A stretch of DNA of 64,000 bases. Origin: Candidatus Caenarcanales bacterium (GTDB lineage Bacteria > Cyanobacteriota > Vampirovibrionia > LMEP-6097). The stretch lies in assembly GCA_013216135.1 (NCBI GenBank), contig JABSOS010000012.1:1-64000 (forward strand), in the 5' to 3' direction. Shown one piece after another: positions 1-9,019 of this stretch; the first letter of the stretch is position 1, and the number at the start of each line of letters is the position of its first letter. Under the pieces are notes generated by a model that saw only the letters and a program-made list of their open reading frames with translations, did not search any database and was not told the DNA's origin. The position numbers and the translations under genes were made by a program.

Positions 1-190
1 ACAACTCTATTAAGTCATGAATACTCGCTATTGGCCAGGCTTACACATGTATTAGCCCACTTTGCGGTTGCCCTGGGCGGGGATTGTAGCACGGTTAAGA
101 TAATAGTTTCAACTTGATTATTTAATAAGGGGGAAGTTTCCATAGTCTAGCTTAATCTTCATTCAAAACGAAATGTTTTAAATGAAGTGC
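1..190. other. Non-coding segment at window edge, first 105 bp GC-richer
   Basis: No open frame of useful length is visible here. The first 105 bases or so are clearly richer in G and C than the rest of the window and contain GCCCA/TGGGC complementary arms around a CGGTTGCC loop region, which would fit the end of a structured RNA gene running in from outside. I compared it by memory with rRNA, tmRNA, RNase P, SRP and 6S RNA landmarks and could not identify it. The remaining 85 bases are ordinary AT-rich spacer downstream of the first gene. Confidence 0.3.
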
Positions 191-1363
191 TTAGAAGTCA
201 CTAATGTCTATATCACTATGATTTAAAACTTTAACTCCAGGGAGCTTAGTACCTGAGTTTGCTGAGCAAACTAAATAGAGCTTCGTTTCTTTATCAAAAA
301 GCTTAGAAATAGTTTTTAGATTTTCAGTGTGTCCAATGTTTGGTGTTGCAGATGCTTTTATCTCAAAGCATGATGATTTTTCTGCTGAGTCCATAATTAA
401 ATCAATTTCTAAACCATTATTCTCTCTATAAAAATATAATGAACTTTCTCTCATTTTAGTCATATTTTGCCTAACAAATTCACTCACTACAAAATTTTCA
501 TACAGTGCTCCTTGCATGGGACCACTTTTAATTAATTCTGCTGTCTTATGCTTAGTCAGATAACTTACTAGACCAGTATCATAAAAATATAATTTTGGTT
601 TTTTAGTAATTCTTTTCCCAAAGTTTTTAAAATAAGGTGGAATTAAAAATATGATTTGTGATCTGATTAGAAACGATATCCAGGTTTGGATTGTTTTTAG
701 ATCAACCCCTAGCTCTTTAGATAAATTATTAAAGTTTAATTCCTGCCCTACTCGTGTTGCTAGTAATTCGACTAGGCGGCTATAGTTAAAAATATTTTTC
801 TCGCGAAGATGTTTACTAACATCCCTGTCTATGAAGGTTTTTATGTAAGAACCAAACCATAATTCGGTATTTAGATTTTTGTTTATCCATAATTCAGGGT
901 AAAAACCTTTATAGCAAAGCTTTTCCCATGTTTGAGTCTTTTTGAGAATACCTTGTAACTCTAATAACGAAAATCCTGAAAGTTCCATAATAGCAGCCCT
1001 CCCTGCAAGGGATTCCTGCACACCTTCCATTAGAGAAAACTGTTGAGAGCCAGTGATAATAAATTTTCCAGCTTCTTTATTGTTATCGATTTCAATCTTT
1101 ACATAAGAAAGTAATTCTGGGACTTCTTGGATTTCATCAAGTATGACTTGCTTTTGAAACTCTCCTAAAAAGCCTTTTGGATCTTCTTTTGCATAATTTC
1201 TCAAAGATAAATCATCAAAACTGATATATTCTGCTTTCGGGAAAAGATGTTTTACAAGAGTCGATTTTCCCGTTTGTCTTGCACCAGTTATAACCAATGC
1301 TGAAAAGGATTTACTAGCAGTAAGGATCTTTTCTTCCAAGGCTCTTTTTATATATTTCGCCAT
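191..1363 (-). CDS. AAA ATPase with DUF4143 and nuclease-like C-terminus (paralog 1 of 3)
   Basis: Belongs to the widespread AAA_14/DUF4143 family of standalone cytosolic ATPases whose biological role is not settled. The P-loop GARQTGKS lies at residues 27-34, Walker B VILDE at about 73-77, and a sensor-like ITGSQQF follows. The middle third is the helical DUF4143 part. The C-terminus has a restriction-endonuclease-like pattern, GLEIDLI then FEIKAS at about 334-338, as usual for the family. Length (390 aa) is normal and the ATG start is good. It stands alone, with 216 bp of spacer before the repeat protein. Two further paralogs are in this window (near 22 kb and 39 kb); this copy is closer in sequence to the 22-kb one. 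Confidence 0.9.
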   Translation of the reverse strand: MAKYIKRALEEKILTASKSFSALVITGARQTGKSTLVKHLFPKAEYISFDDLSLRNYAKEDPKGFLGEFQKQVILDEIQEVPELLSYVKIEIDNNKEAGKFIITGSQQFSLMEGVQESLAGRAAIMELSGFSLLELQGILKKTQTWEKLCYKGFYPELWINKNLNTELWFGSYIKTFIDRDVSKHLREKNIFNYSRLVELLATRVGQELNFNNLSKELGVDLKTIQTWISFLIRSQIIFLIPPYFKNFGKRITKKPKLYFYDTGLVSYLTKHKTAELIKSGPMQGALYENFVVSEFVRQNMTKMRESSLYFYRENNGLEIDLIMDSAEKSSCFEIKASATPNIGHTENLKTISKLFDKETKLYLVCSANSGTKLPGVKVLNHSDIDISDF

Positions 1364-1579
1364 GATTTTATCCTAGCATTTTTATACAAAGTTGGAGTTT
1401 TATTCCAGTTTTGTATGGGGGCTATCCTCTTCTTTTGGGTAGTTGGAAACTGCCATATTAGCCTAAATGAAGGAACTCTTTATCTTAATCAAGTTCAGAA
1501 GAATGTTTCTCATGATTTGATCTTTATTGAAGTACGATTTTAAATATCTAGGTATTAGTAAACGTTATTAAGAAGATAA

Positions 1580-4500
1580 TCATGAAGTCGCTGATACTTT
1601 GGCATCAAATTTATTAGTTCTCTCTACAACTTCATTATAATTATCAATAAATTTATCTAAATTTCTTTTATTCACTGTTGCTAAAACATATTTAGCTAAG
1701 TGTTGACTCTTAAGCATTTGAAGATTTAGTTTTTGAGAAAGAGTTGTAGAAGGTTTAAAGCGTGGTAAGACTAGGTGGTTTAATTCATTCATGTTTTCAA
1801 TCCTGATATATTTTTGTGGAATATTTTTTACTTTTAAAGCTTCCTGTTTATTCATTTGATCTATCAAAAGAAGTCTTTGCAAATCATAAAAGTCTATTTG
1901 TTTGAAGTATTCTTTAGTACCGCTCTTTGTCGCTGGTGATGGATATTTTAAATCTCTAGAAAAAATATCATCAATATTTTTTTTATTTGATTCATAAAAA
2001 TTATCAAAATTATTTTCTAGGTTAATAAATGTTAGTTTTAGTTCTTCTAGGAATTTTGAGTCTTGCTTGTAGAATATTTTCATATCATCTAATAGCTTAT
2101 CTATTAACTTTATTCTGTATTCTTCAAGTTTTGTTGAAGTAAATGGAGTCTTATCAATTAAGCTTGCATAAACTTTTTGTAAAGTTAGATTACCTAAAGC
2201 TTCGTCTTTATCTTCAGATATAAGCTTTGAAAGTCTTTTTTTATCCCAAATTTTAGGGTGGTATTCTAATAATATTTTGTCTTGGTGTCCCATCTTTATT
2301 AAGAAGTCACCTTTAAATCTTTTAAGTAATGGTATCTGAAAATTTTCACCGATTTTAATATCTTCAATTAATCCATGCTTTTGTAAAAATAGTGATGCAA
2401 TTCTTTCTTCTTTTGATGCTGCAGTAGGGATATCAAGAATTTCATGCTTCTTAATATTTTCCAATCTTTCTAACAATTCAATATTTGGCAGTAAGGTTTT
2501 TTGTTGGAGTGAGGTTAAGCAATATGCTTTTAAATTATTTATATCCGTTTTATTAATTGACCATACTGGAATTAGGCTTGGTGGCAAAAGTTTTCTTTGA
2601 AAGTTAATTTTGGTTTTATTTCCTTGTGTATCATCAAATTCAATAAATCCATTATCTTCGTCAGTAATGTCTATCGCATCATTTAAATATTTAGGTAAAG
2701 TTGAAAAGTTTTCAAAATTTTCTTTTTTTAGTGCATTCACATTAATTGGTAACTCCTTTTCAAAATCAACAAGCGGGAATTGGTTGAGATTATTTTCTTT
2801 TAGGAATAATTCAAAACTTTGAAGGTCGTCTCTTTTAAATGACCAAACTGGAATTTGTCCGCCACCTTTCTCAGGGACTTTTTTCAATAATGTAATATCA
2901 GAAAAATTTTGAGACTTACTTCTTAATATAGCTTCTGATTCAGATCTCTGTACTAGGTTATTGAGAACTAATTCTGGTATTAGGTGAGCATTATTGAACT
3001 TCTCTTTTAATAGTGTTCTTCTGTATATTCCAATCTCTTTACTAGAATCAATTTTTTCAAGTTTATCTCTTGATATCATTTGTGCTGAAATCATCTCTTT
3101 ATCTTTAAGGAAAGCTAAAAAACGGTTTAAATCTTCTCTTTTAAAGCTCCAGACTATACTTCTGTGAGAGCTTTTTGTAACTTTTTTTTCTAGATGAATA
3201 GGTTCTAATTCTTTATCATTGAAAAATAAATTTGCATTTTTATCATCTTCTTCAATGATATATTCTTGGATTGCTTTTTCTAAATTTGTAAATCCTGGGA
3301 TTCTTGCTTGTTCTAGGTAATGTTTTGTTAGCCCTATATCTTTGTCTGGGTCAAGTTCCTTATAGATGGAAGTATTTTGTGCGTTGATGAAATTATTTAA
3401 TCTTCCTAAGTCTTCCATTTTTATGGTCCATATATTTCCAGATCTTGAATTAACTTTTTTTCTCAAGTCTATGTATTCTGTTTCTTTAGTTTGAGGGTCT
3501 ATATATTTTATGTATGCATTATGGTCTGATTCTTGAATTAATGAGTTCATTATTAACTCATAGCTATTTTTGTAATTGCTTATTTTCGCCTCTTTAAATG
3601 CCCTGATTGTTACTTGAAGCTCCTGCTCTGGGGAGTATTGCTGAGAATTTGATTTTAGAAATAATATGATTTTATCTAGGTTTTGAATATTTGTTATATA
3701 TTTATTAGAGTTCTTTGACTGTTTTATCGTAAACTCAATTACTTCTAGTTTTTTGTTTTCAGGATTAATAAATCTTAGTTCAGCTTTATCATCAGATATA
3801 TTATTAATTGATCTTGTTAAAATCTTCTGATGGTATGGAAAAGCTTCAATATTGTGCTCCTTGAATAATTTTCTTAGATTATTTTCATTATTGATTATAA
3901 AAGTGTCTTTAACAGTCTTTTTTCTAGGAGTTTGTTTTTGAGTGTTTTCCTTACTTATTTGTAGTTTTTTGTTTTTAACAAAATTATTTATATCTTGTAA
4001 ATATTCTTTGGGGGTAGTCCATAATGAAAATTCTTGTCCTTGCTTTTTGGTGAGAGGAGTATATGACTCCTCACTAAGTTCAAGGTAGCCAGAATAATCA
4101 TTAATAAATTTAGGTACTCTATTTACTAGGTCAGTATTGAACTTCTCTTCTTTTAAGTATCTAGTATTAATTCCAAATTCTTTTTCAGTTTTGATAAATC
4201 TCTCACTTTCTTTTAACTCAACAAGTTCTTCTATTAATCTCTCAAACTTTTCTTGATCCTCTTGTTTAAAAGTCCAGTGAGCTATTTGTGAACAGTGACC
4301 TGGTAGCTTTTTGCTAAGATGAAGTGGGTCTTCTTTTCCTTCTTTTGATAGCTTAGTATCTAAAATCACTTGATCACTAGTTTCATTCTTTAATCTTTCA
4401 TTAATAAGTTCGGTAACTTTCTGGCTATTAGGAATTCTTGCTCTTTGTAATGATTTTCTATAGACTCCTATCTCAGTTTTAGGGTCCATACGTTGGGTCT

Positions 4501-4867
4501 GACTAAAACCTCGTTTATCTATAATTTTTAAAAAGGCTGCTTTATCTCTTCTTTGGATTACCCAAATCGGTGATTTATTACCATCTAAAGGGTGAATCTT
4601 TTTTTGAAGCTCAATTGATAAGCTATTATCGGCGCTTTGTAAGATACCTGAAGTCGGTGAACTTATAACAAGTAAACTTTCTATCTTCTGGGAAAGAGGT
4701 TGAGCATAATAGAACCCTTCTTTTCTTAGATTACGTTCTGACATAGCAATCTCGGTTTCTGGATTAAGAAGTGAGAAATTTTGAACATCTTGACTTGCGA
4801 TATTCTTATTGTTTCCCAAGGTTTGCTCTGTTTTTGTTCTTGTATTTTTGGTTGTATCTAATAACAT
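1580..4867 (-). CDS. Large protein with eight degenerate ~95-aa repeats, unknown function
   Basis: I do not recognise this 1095-residue protein. Residues about 36-790 are eight diverged tandem repeats beginning near residues 36, 129, 227, 325, 413, 507, 608 and 702. Each starts with an element like (D/N)-x-x-x-E-(I/L)-G-(I/V)-x-x-R-x-L and ends with a strand-helix element best seen as VWSFKREDLxxFxxFL (repeats 6 and 7). That terminal element recalls the WxxxREDLxxFL end of excisionase-type helix-turn-helix domains, but this is only a resemblance. Residues 790-1095 are non-repetitive and charged. There is no signal peptide or membrane segment. It is transcribed away from the putative glycosyltransferase at 5 kb across a 143-bp spacer. 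An intracellular scaffold or nucleic-acid-binding role is conceivable but unproven. Confidence 0.75.
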   Translation of the reverse strand: MLLDTTKNTRTKTEQTLGNNKNIASQDVQNFSLLNPETEIAMSERNLRKEGFYYAQPLSQKIESLLVISSPTSGILQSADNSLSIELQKKIHPLDGNKSPIWVIQRRDKAAFLKIIDKRGFSQTQRMDPKTEIGVYRKSLQRARIPNSQKVTELINERLKNETSDQVILDTKLSKEGKEDPLHLSKKLPGHCSQIAHWTFKQEDQEKFERLIEELVELKESERFIKTEKEFGINTRYLKEEKFNTDLVNRVPKFINDYSGYLELSEESYTPLTKKQGQEFSLWTTPKEYLQDINNFVKNKKLQISKENTQKQTPRKKTVKDTFIINNENNLRKLFKEHNIEAFPYHQKILTRSINNISDDKAELRFINPENKKLEVIEFTIKQSKNSNKYITNIQNLDKIILFLKSNSQQYSPEQELQVTIRAFKEAKISNYKNSYELIMNSLIQESDHNAYIKYIDPQTKETEYIDLRKKVNSRSGNIWTIKMEDLGRLNNFINAQNTSIYKELDPDKDIGLTKHYLEQARIPGFTNLEKAIQEYIIEEDDKNANLFFNDKELEPIHLEKKVTKSSHRSIVWSFKREDLNRFLAFLKDKEMISAQMISRDKLEKIDSSKEIGIYRRTLLKEKFNNAHLIPELVLNNLVQRSESEAILRSKSQNFSDITLLKKVPEKGGGQIPVWSFKRDDLQSFELFLKENNLNQFPLVDFEKELPINVNALKKENFENFSTLPKYLNDAIDITDEDNGFIEFDDTQGNKTKINFQRKLLPPSLIPVWSINKTDINNLKAYCLTSLQQKTLLPNIELLERLENIKKHEILDIPTAASKEERIASLFLQKHGLIEDIKIGENFQIPLLKRFKGDFLIKMGHQDKILLEYHPKIWDKKRLSKLISEDKDEALGNLTLQKVYASLIDKTPFTSTKLEEYRIKLIDKLLDDMKIFYKQDSKFLEELKLTFINLENNFDNFYESNKKNIDDIFSRDLKYPSPATKSGTKEYFKQIDFYDLQRLLLIDQMNKQEALKVKNIPQKYIRIENMNELNHLVLPRFKPSTTLSQKLNLQMLKSQHLAKYVLATVNKRNLDKFIDNYNEVVERTNKFDAKVSATS
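2498..4762 (-). repeat. Coding region of eight ~95-residue protein repeats
   Basis: The eight units lie inside the 1095-aa protein at intervals of about 93, 98, 98, 88, 94, 101 and 94 residues. Units 2, 6 and 7 are the most alike (EIGVYRKSLQRARIPN, DIGLTKHYLEQARIPG, EIGIYRRTLLKEKFNN at their starts; HWTF, IVWSFKREDL, PVWSFKRDDL at their ends). Units 3 and 4 are the most eroded. DNA-level identity between units is low, so this is an old expansion, not a recent slippage array. Confidence 0.7.
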
Positions 4868-4987
4868 ATTAGGCGTGCATTATCTTGAGTATTTTAACTC
4901 ATGTATATTTGTATTTCAAGTTTTTGAATATTCTTTTATATATAATCTTTTGACTCAATATTTTAATTTATTTTTAGGATAGATAAA

Positions 4988-5018
4988 ACATTCAAGATAG
5001 TGTTATTATCTTGAATGT
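4988..5018. promoter_or_regulatory. 12-bp perfect inverted repeat over promoter/start, likely operator
   Basis: ACATTCAAGATA (4988-4999) and TATCTTGAATGT (5007-5018) are perfect inverted copies separated by 7 nt. The right arm overlaps a -10-like TATTAT (5004-5009) and reaches the start codon region of the plus-strand gene, and the site lies in the divergent spacer to the repeat-protein gene. No T-run follows, so it is not a terminator. A dimeric repressor site or a translation-blocking hairpin are the simplest readings. Confidence 0.55.
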
Positions 5019-6945
5019 CGTGGTGTCGCTTACAAGTACAAATATAAAACTATTACCACCTGAGATTCCTCAAGCAAGTCTTGGTGCAGCCAGTGTGTAC
5101 AATTTACCTGAAAACAAGAGAAATGCTCCAGAAGCGAATGATCACTCATTGAAATGCGAATATATTGAGCCTGGATTCCCTTGCACCGTCTTCCCTAAAA
5201 TTAACTCAAAGAAAATTATTAAAGATTCAGAGAGTTTTGCAAGTTTATCTTACAATGACTTGTCTAGAAGTGGAGATCTAGCTATTGCTGGTGATAATCC
5301 AGAAGAAAGGGCTTTGGGGAAAATTCTTAGAAATATTAAAGTTAGAGCTCTGCTTGAAAACTATTCAGGTTCTAATACTAAAGTGAAATTAAGAAAATTA
5401 GTAAGGAACTTGTCTCTGGATACTATAGACTCTCATAGAGATAAACATATTAGCTCTCAACTATTTAGGGTTATTAAAGACTATTTCCCTTTTGAAGACG
5501 GTAAATTTCTTAAAAGAGACTCTGGATTTAAGCGGTCTGCAGAATTGTATTTGAATAATTTAAAAGACTATCAACCATATTTATATGAATTAGCAAATCG
5601 TTCATCTAAGCAATTTGCTGCAAAATATGCCGATAAAGATATTAATACGATTGTTTCTATATCTGCACATAGTTCTGAAAGTAATTTGAAAAATACCTTA
5701 AAAGAGCTTAATGAGATATTCCCAAATGGGGAGTCTGGTTCAGTGTTCTTATTTTTGAATGGACAAAATACTAAGGAATTGAACCAGAGGCTTGAAGAAT
5801 TACAAGAGTTTAAAAAAGATAACCCTGAATTTGATTTAAATGTTATTTCAGCCGTAGTTCCAGAGTGGGTAAATGGTTTTAAAGCTATACCGACTTTAAC
5901 TGGTTTGATGACTAAGAATAAGGTCTCTGATAAAGATGCAGATGTGCCTTTAGTATTTTTTGATTCTGACATAATTAAAATTGAGAATAAAAATGAAATA
6001 AAAAATGATATTAATGCTGTTAAGAATGGAGCTATTGTTACAGAGCAATATCATTTTAATATTGATAATAAGCGGGATGCCTTAAAAGAGTTCTGTAAGG
6101 ATGATTTAGATGTACAAGCTCTCAGGAAATTTACTGATATTCTAAATGCTCTGTACCGTGGTCTAATTATTGATGATCATGATAAGCAAGAGCTGGGTTA
6201 TGATTTGGATGAAGAAAAGTTTAATTATGGTATAGAAGCCTCTGGTGGTTATAGTGTCTGTTCTTCAATGCTTCATATGCTGTGTGGTGGTATAAGTCCT
6301 CATGTTAGTAATGAAGATACAGATCATCATACAAGAGAAACCAGTAGACTTGCTTTAGCTACAAAGTCTAATTTTTCAAGTTTCGAAAATTTTAGAGATG
6401 CTGCTATTGCAAATAAAAACCGCCCACGAATTTCTTTTGATGATGATGGGGTCTCCCGGATTATTAAAAACCAACAACCTATTTATCAACAGTGGCATTC
6501 ACATGATGGTATGAAAGGGAGCTTATATGATATTTTTCAAAGCTCTGATAAGCATAAGGATACTATTACTAGTCCTGCTTTTGAATACCTAGCGCATCGC
6601 TTTCTTCCTGAGTTGAGAGCATCAATGTCTAAAGCTTTAGATATAAATTCAAAATATTTTTTAAAAATGAGTGGGGGAAAGAAATCTTGGGATAGTAACT
6701 ATGATGAAATTTTCAAAAAGAAGTTAGAGGTTTTTAATAAAGATATCAATAAGCTTATCAAATCATTAGATCCAGATTTCCCTCTCGTAGAGGTTTTACT
6801 ATGTTCTTTAGAAGGGGAAGATGATAAGAGATACTTGTTTTTAAAAGTATACGAAAAAGGTCTTCGAGACGGAATGGTAAAGGGTGATTTGATTGACTCT
6901 ACTATTCATTTGAAATATGAGGGTAAAGAAGTTCTCGTTGACTAG
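5011..6945 (+). CDS. Putative GT-A fold glycosyltransferase-like protein
   Basis: The central part looks like a diverged family-2-type (GT-A) glycosyltransferase. A first strand INTIVSISAH (about 211-220) is followed by a strand ending in LFLNGQN. A DxD-like metal/nucleotide motif LVFFDSDII is at about 314-322. A GGYSVCSSMLHMLCGG...NEDTD segment (about 412-438) has the shape of the C-terminal GG...EDxD element of GT2 enzymes. The first 200 and last 150 residues are not recognised. There is no signal peptide or membrane helix. The track begins at TTG 5011; GTG 5020 is also plausible because a TATTAT -10 lies 10 nt before it. It is divergent from the repeat protein, and acceptor and sugar donor are unknown. 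Confidence 0.6.
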   Translation: MNVVVSLTSTNIKLLPPEIPQASLGAASVYNLPENKRNAPEANDHSLKCEYIEPGFPCTVFPKINSKKIIKDSESFASLSYNDLSRSGDLAIAGDNPEERALGKILRNIKVRALLENYSGSNTKVKLRKLVRNLSLDTIDSHRDKHISSQLFRVIKDYFPFEDGKFLKRDSGFKRSAELYLNNLKDYQPYLYELANRSSKQFAAKYADKDINTIVSISAHSSESNLKNTLKELNEIFPNGESGSVFLFLNGQNTKELNQRLEELQEFKKDNPEFDLNVISAVVPEWVNGFKAIPTLTGLMTKNKVSDKDADVPLVFFDSDIIKIENKNEIKNDINAVKNGAIVTEQYHFNIDNKRDALKEFCKDDLDVQALRKFTDILNALYRGLIIDDHDKQELGYDLDEEKFNYGIEASGGYSVCSSMLHMLCGGISPHVSNEDTDHHTRETSRLALATKSNFSSFENFRDAAIANKNRPRISFDDDGVSRIIKNQQPIYQQWHSHDGMKGSLYDIFQSSDKHKDTITSPAFEYLAHRFLPELRASMSKALDINSKYFLKMSGGKKSWDSNYDEIFKKKLEVFNKDINKLIKSLDPDFPLVEVLLCSLEGEDDKRYLFLKVYEKGLRDGMVKGDLIDSTIHLKYEGKEVLVD

Positions 6946-6950
6946 TAATT

Positions 6951-8348
6951 CTAGATCCCATCATGAATATAAAACATAATTTCATGCCCTTCCTGGTTAT
7001 AGGCTGCATCTACAGCCCCTTTCCCTGCAAGTCCAGAGCCTAAATGATAGTTTTTGTAGTTATCAGCGATTTTAGATGAAACTTTAATAGTATCTCCGAT
7101 ATCGATGCTTAAAGCGGTAAGGTAAGTAATAACAGCTCCTTCATTTTCATAAGCCCCAAGGGAAGTCGTGTATTCTTTAGCCCCACCTGTTTTCTTATCT
7201 GTGATTTTAAGTTTGATTATGGGAATATTACCAAGCACTTTCCCTGCTATGCAGTAGATATCATCACAGCTTAAAGTATCAAATTTACGAATTGATAAAA
7301 AGTAAATATCCTCTACTAATGCATCATTGTAGTCTTTTGTGTAAGAGCTGTCATAGAGCGTTCCTGCTGAGATGAATGCTAAAAATTCATGTGACTCACT
7401 TGGGAATTTTATAAGTGCCATATATGGACCTTTTGATTTGAAAATAGAAACCATAACCTTTTCAGACTTTTGGATTGTAGCTAGATTAACGTCTGAGTCA
7501 TGGAGTACAGGGATTTGTAATTTTAATTTTTTATCACCATCATTTATAGTGACAAAGTTGAATATGTCACTGTATCTATTTGCTGCTTTTGCAAATAATT
7601 TGGTTTGTTTAGTGGCAGAAGCTTTAATAGGAAATCTTTTCGAGTAAAAATTTTCTACTTTAAATTCTTTAAAATTTTTGCGAGCTTCTTCAATATTTTC
7701 TTTGTTTGCATTGAAGATTTGTCCCATTAAGGTTTTGTTGGAGCTATAGTCGGTAACATTTAGTTGGTTTAAACCCTGTCTCTTTTTGAGGCGGGACTTA
7801 GCGTAGAGAAAAGTATTAGAAGGATTTTTTTGTTTAATCGCTAAAGCTTCTTTATCTGAAAGTAATTCACTTAGAAAAGATTTACTCTTACCTTTTTTAG
7901 TCATAGTTAAATCATTAATATAAATCTCTTCTATCCCTGATTCATCATTTGAAAAATTATTAGTCCTAGCTATAACTGGCTTAGTAAAAGAAAAGGAGTA
8001 GCCACTCTCTGCTTTTAAATATTTATTGATGTTTTTCTGTAAAGCTTTCTCTTCGTAGTTTTCTGTTAGTGGTAAATGCAGTGATAAAAATAAATCTGGA
8101 TTAACTCCTAGAGAGTTTGCAGGCTCCATTTGAGCTAAAAACCTAATTACATTAATTCCATCTTTCTTCCAGGTTCTTATACCTAGAAGTTTTTTGATCT
8201 TAAAAGTCTCGTCTCTTTCTTCAAATTTAAGATTCACTAGGGATAAATTAGCCAAACTCTCTTGTGTGCTAACGGTTTTAGCTCCAATAGAATTGAAATT
8301 TATAAATAATAAACTTAAGAAAAATAAACTAAATAAGTAGCGGAGCAT
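6951..8348 (-). CDS. Exported protein of unknown function
   Basis: The 465-residue product begins with MLRYLFSLFFLSLLFINFNSIGAKT, a Sec-type signal peptide with a likely cleavage after the SIGA region. It has no lipobox cysteine. The remainder is beta-rich and polar, with no further membrane segment. One pair of cysteines in SCDDIYCIAG could form a disulfide in the periplasm or outside. No family is recognised. It converges tail-to-tail with the putative glycosyltransferase (5 bp gap) and lies just downstream of dcd on the same strand (9 bp gap), so it may share that transcript. Confidence 0.65.
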   Translation of the reverse strand: MLRYLFSLFFLSLLFINFNSIGAKTVSTQESLANLSLVNLKFEERDETFKIKKLLGIRTWKKDGINVIRFLAQMEPANSLGVNPDLFLSLHLPLTENYEEKALQKNINKYLKAESGYSFSFTKPVIARTNNFSNDESGIEEIYINDLTMTKKGKSKSFLSELLSDKEALAIKQKNPSNTFLYAKSRLKKRQGLNQLNVTDYSSNKTLMGQIFNANKENIEEARKNFKEFKVENFYSKRFPIKASATKQTKLFAKAANRYSDIFNFVTINDGDKKLKLQIPVLHDSDVNLATIQKSEKVMVSIFKSKGPYMALIKFPSESHEFLAFISAGTLYDSSYTKDYNDALVEDIYFLSIRKFDTLSCDDIYCIAGKVLGNIPIIKLKITDKKTGGAKEYTTSLGAYENEGAVITYLTALSIDIGDTIKVSSKIADNYKNYHLGSGLAGKGAVDAAYNQEGHEIMFYIHDGI

Positions 8349-8357
8349 GAGCCCAGT

Positions 8358-8966
8358 TTAAACTGTAGCGACACTTGAGTCAAGCGCACTCTGACGAGCA
8401 CCTTTCTGTCCCTGATAGTTACTCTTAGAGTGCTTTTTCTTACCGTATGGATGTGAACAAGGTAAGTTTCTCATATATATCATCTGTGCGATTGGTTTTC
8501 CAGCTTCTAATTTAAGTGGCGCACAACCTTGATTAGTAAGCTCGACTACACCTTCTCCTTCAAAACCACTATCAAAAAGACCAGCAGACTCTACATATAA
8601 ACCAAGTCTTGCCCAAGAGCTTTTTCCTTGAAGGTAACCGTGTAGATTAGCAGGGAAGTAGAAATATTCTAAAGTCGTTCCTAGAACAAAATCCCCCGGA
8701 GTTAAAATAATTTCATTAGCATCAAACTCCTCAAAGCTACCATCTTCTCTTTGACGAGCGAAGTGAGTACCGATGTGAACATCGATGCTGTTAGGCTGGA
8801 TAGCTGTTTTATCTAAATTATCGATTTTCATTAAGCCTAGCTTTAAAAATAATCTCATTTGCCAGTCAACCAGGTTTCCTGGGCTTAGGAAGACTAGATA
8901 AATCGCAAATAATGCAAAAGGCATTAATAATGAAATGATTATTCCGAGAAGAGCAAATATATCCAT
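8358..8966 (-). CDS. dcd: dCTP deaminase with N-terminal membrane segment
   Basis: dCTP deaminase converts dCTP to dUTP for thymidylate synthesis. The diagnostic motifs are present: QPNSIDVHIG, GKSSWARLGL, AGLFDSGFEGEGVVELTNQG (the Glu of VELTN matches the catalytic Glu) and the C-terminal YQGQKGA lid. Unusually, about 26 hydrophobic residues (FALLGIIISLLMPFALFAIYLVF) precede the point where ordinary Dcd proteins begin. The canonical N-terminal region aligns from FLSPGNLVDWQ onward, and no Met, GTG or TTG start exists there, so the membrane segment appears to be genuinely part of the protein. This would tether a normally soluble enzyme to the inner membrane. Length is 202 aa against roughly 175-195 for soluble Dcd. 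Confidence 0.85.
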   Translation of the reverse strand: MDIFALLGIIISLLMPFALFAIYLVFLSPGNLVDWQMRLFLKLGLMKIDNLDKTAIQPNSIDVHIGTHFARQREDGSFEEFDANEIILTPGDFVLGTTLEYFYFPANLHGYLQGKSSWARLGLYVESAGLFDSGFEGEGVVELTNQGCAPLKLEAGKPIAQMIYMRNLPCSHPYGKKKHSKSNYQGQKGARQSALDSSVATV

Positions 8967-9019
8967 ACCGAATAAGATTTTAGCAGACTGGGCGCCTATG
9001 GCGCCTAAGACTTCCGAAG

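Noticed and set aside
1-105. rRNA end, because ATTGTAGCACG matches a stretch of antisense 16S rRNA
   Set aside because: The match is about a dozen bases and the flanking conserved 16S sequence is absent.
1384-1416. ATACAAA/TTTGTAT inverted repeat upstream of the first DUF4143 gene and a 42-codon plus-strand frame nearby
   Set aside because: Arms are only 7 bp with a 19-bp gap, and the small frame has no Shine-Dalgarno or promoter; both are compatible with chance in AT-rich DNA.
5571-5972. 133-aa antisense ORF inside the glycosyltransferase-like gene
   Set aside because: Lies entirely within a larger better-supported gene and has no recognisable features.
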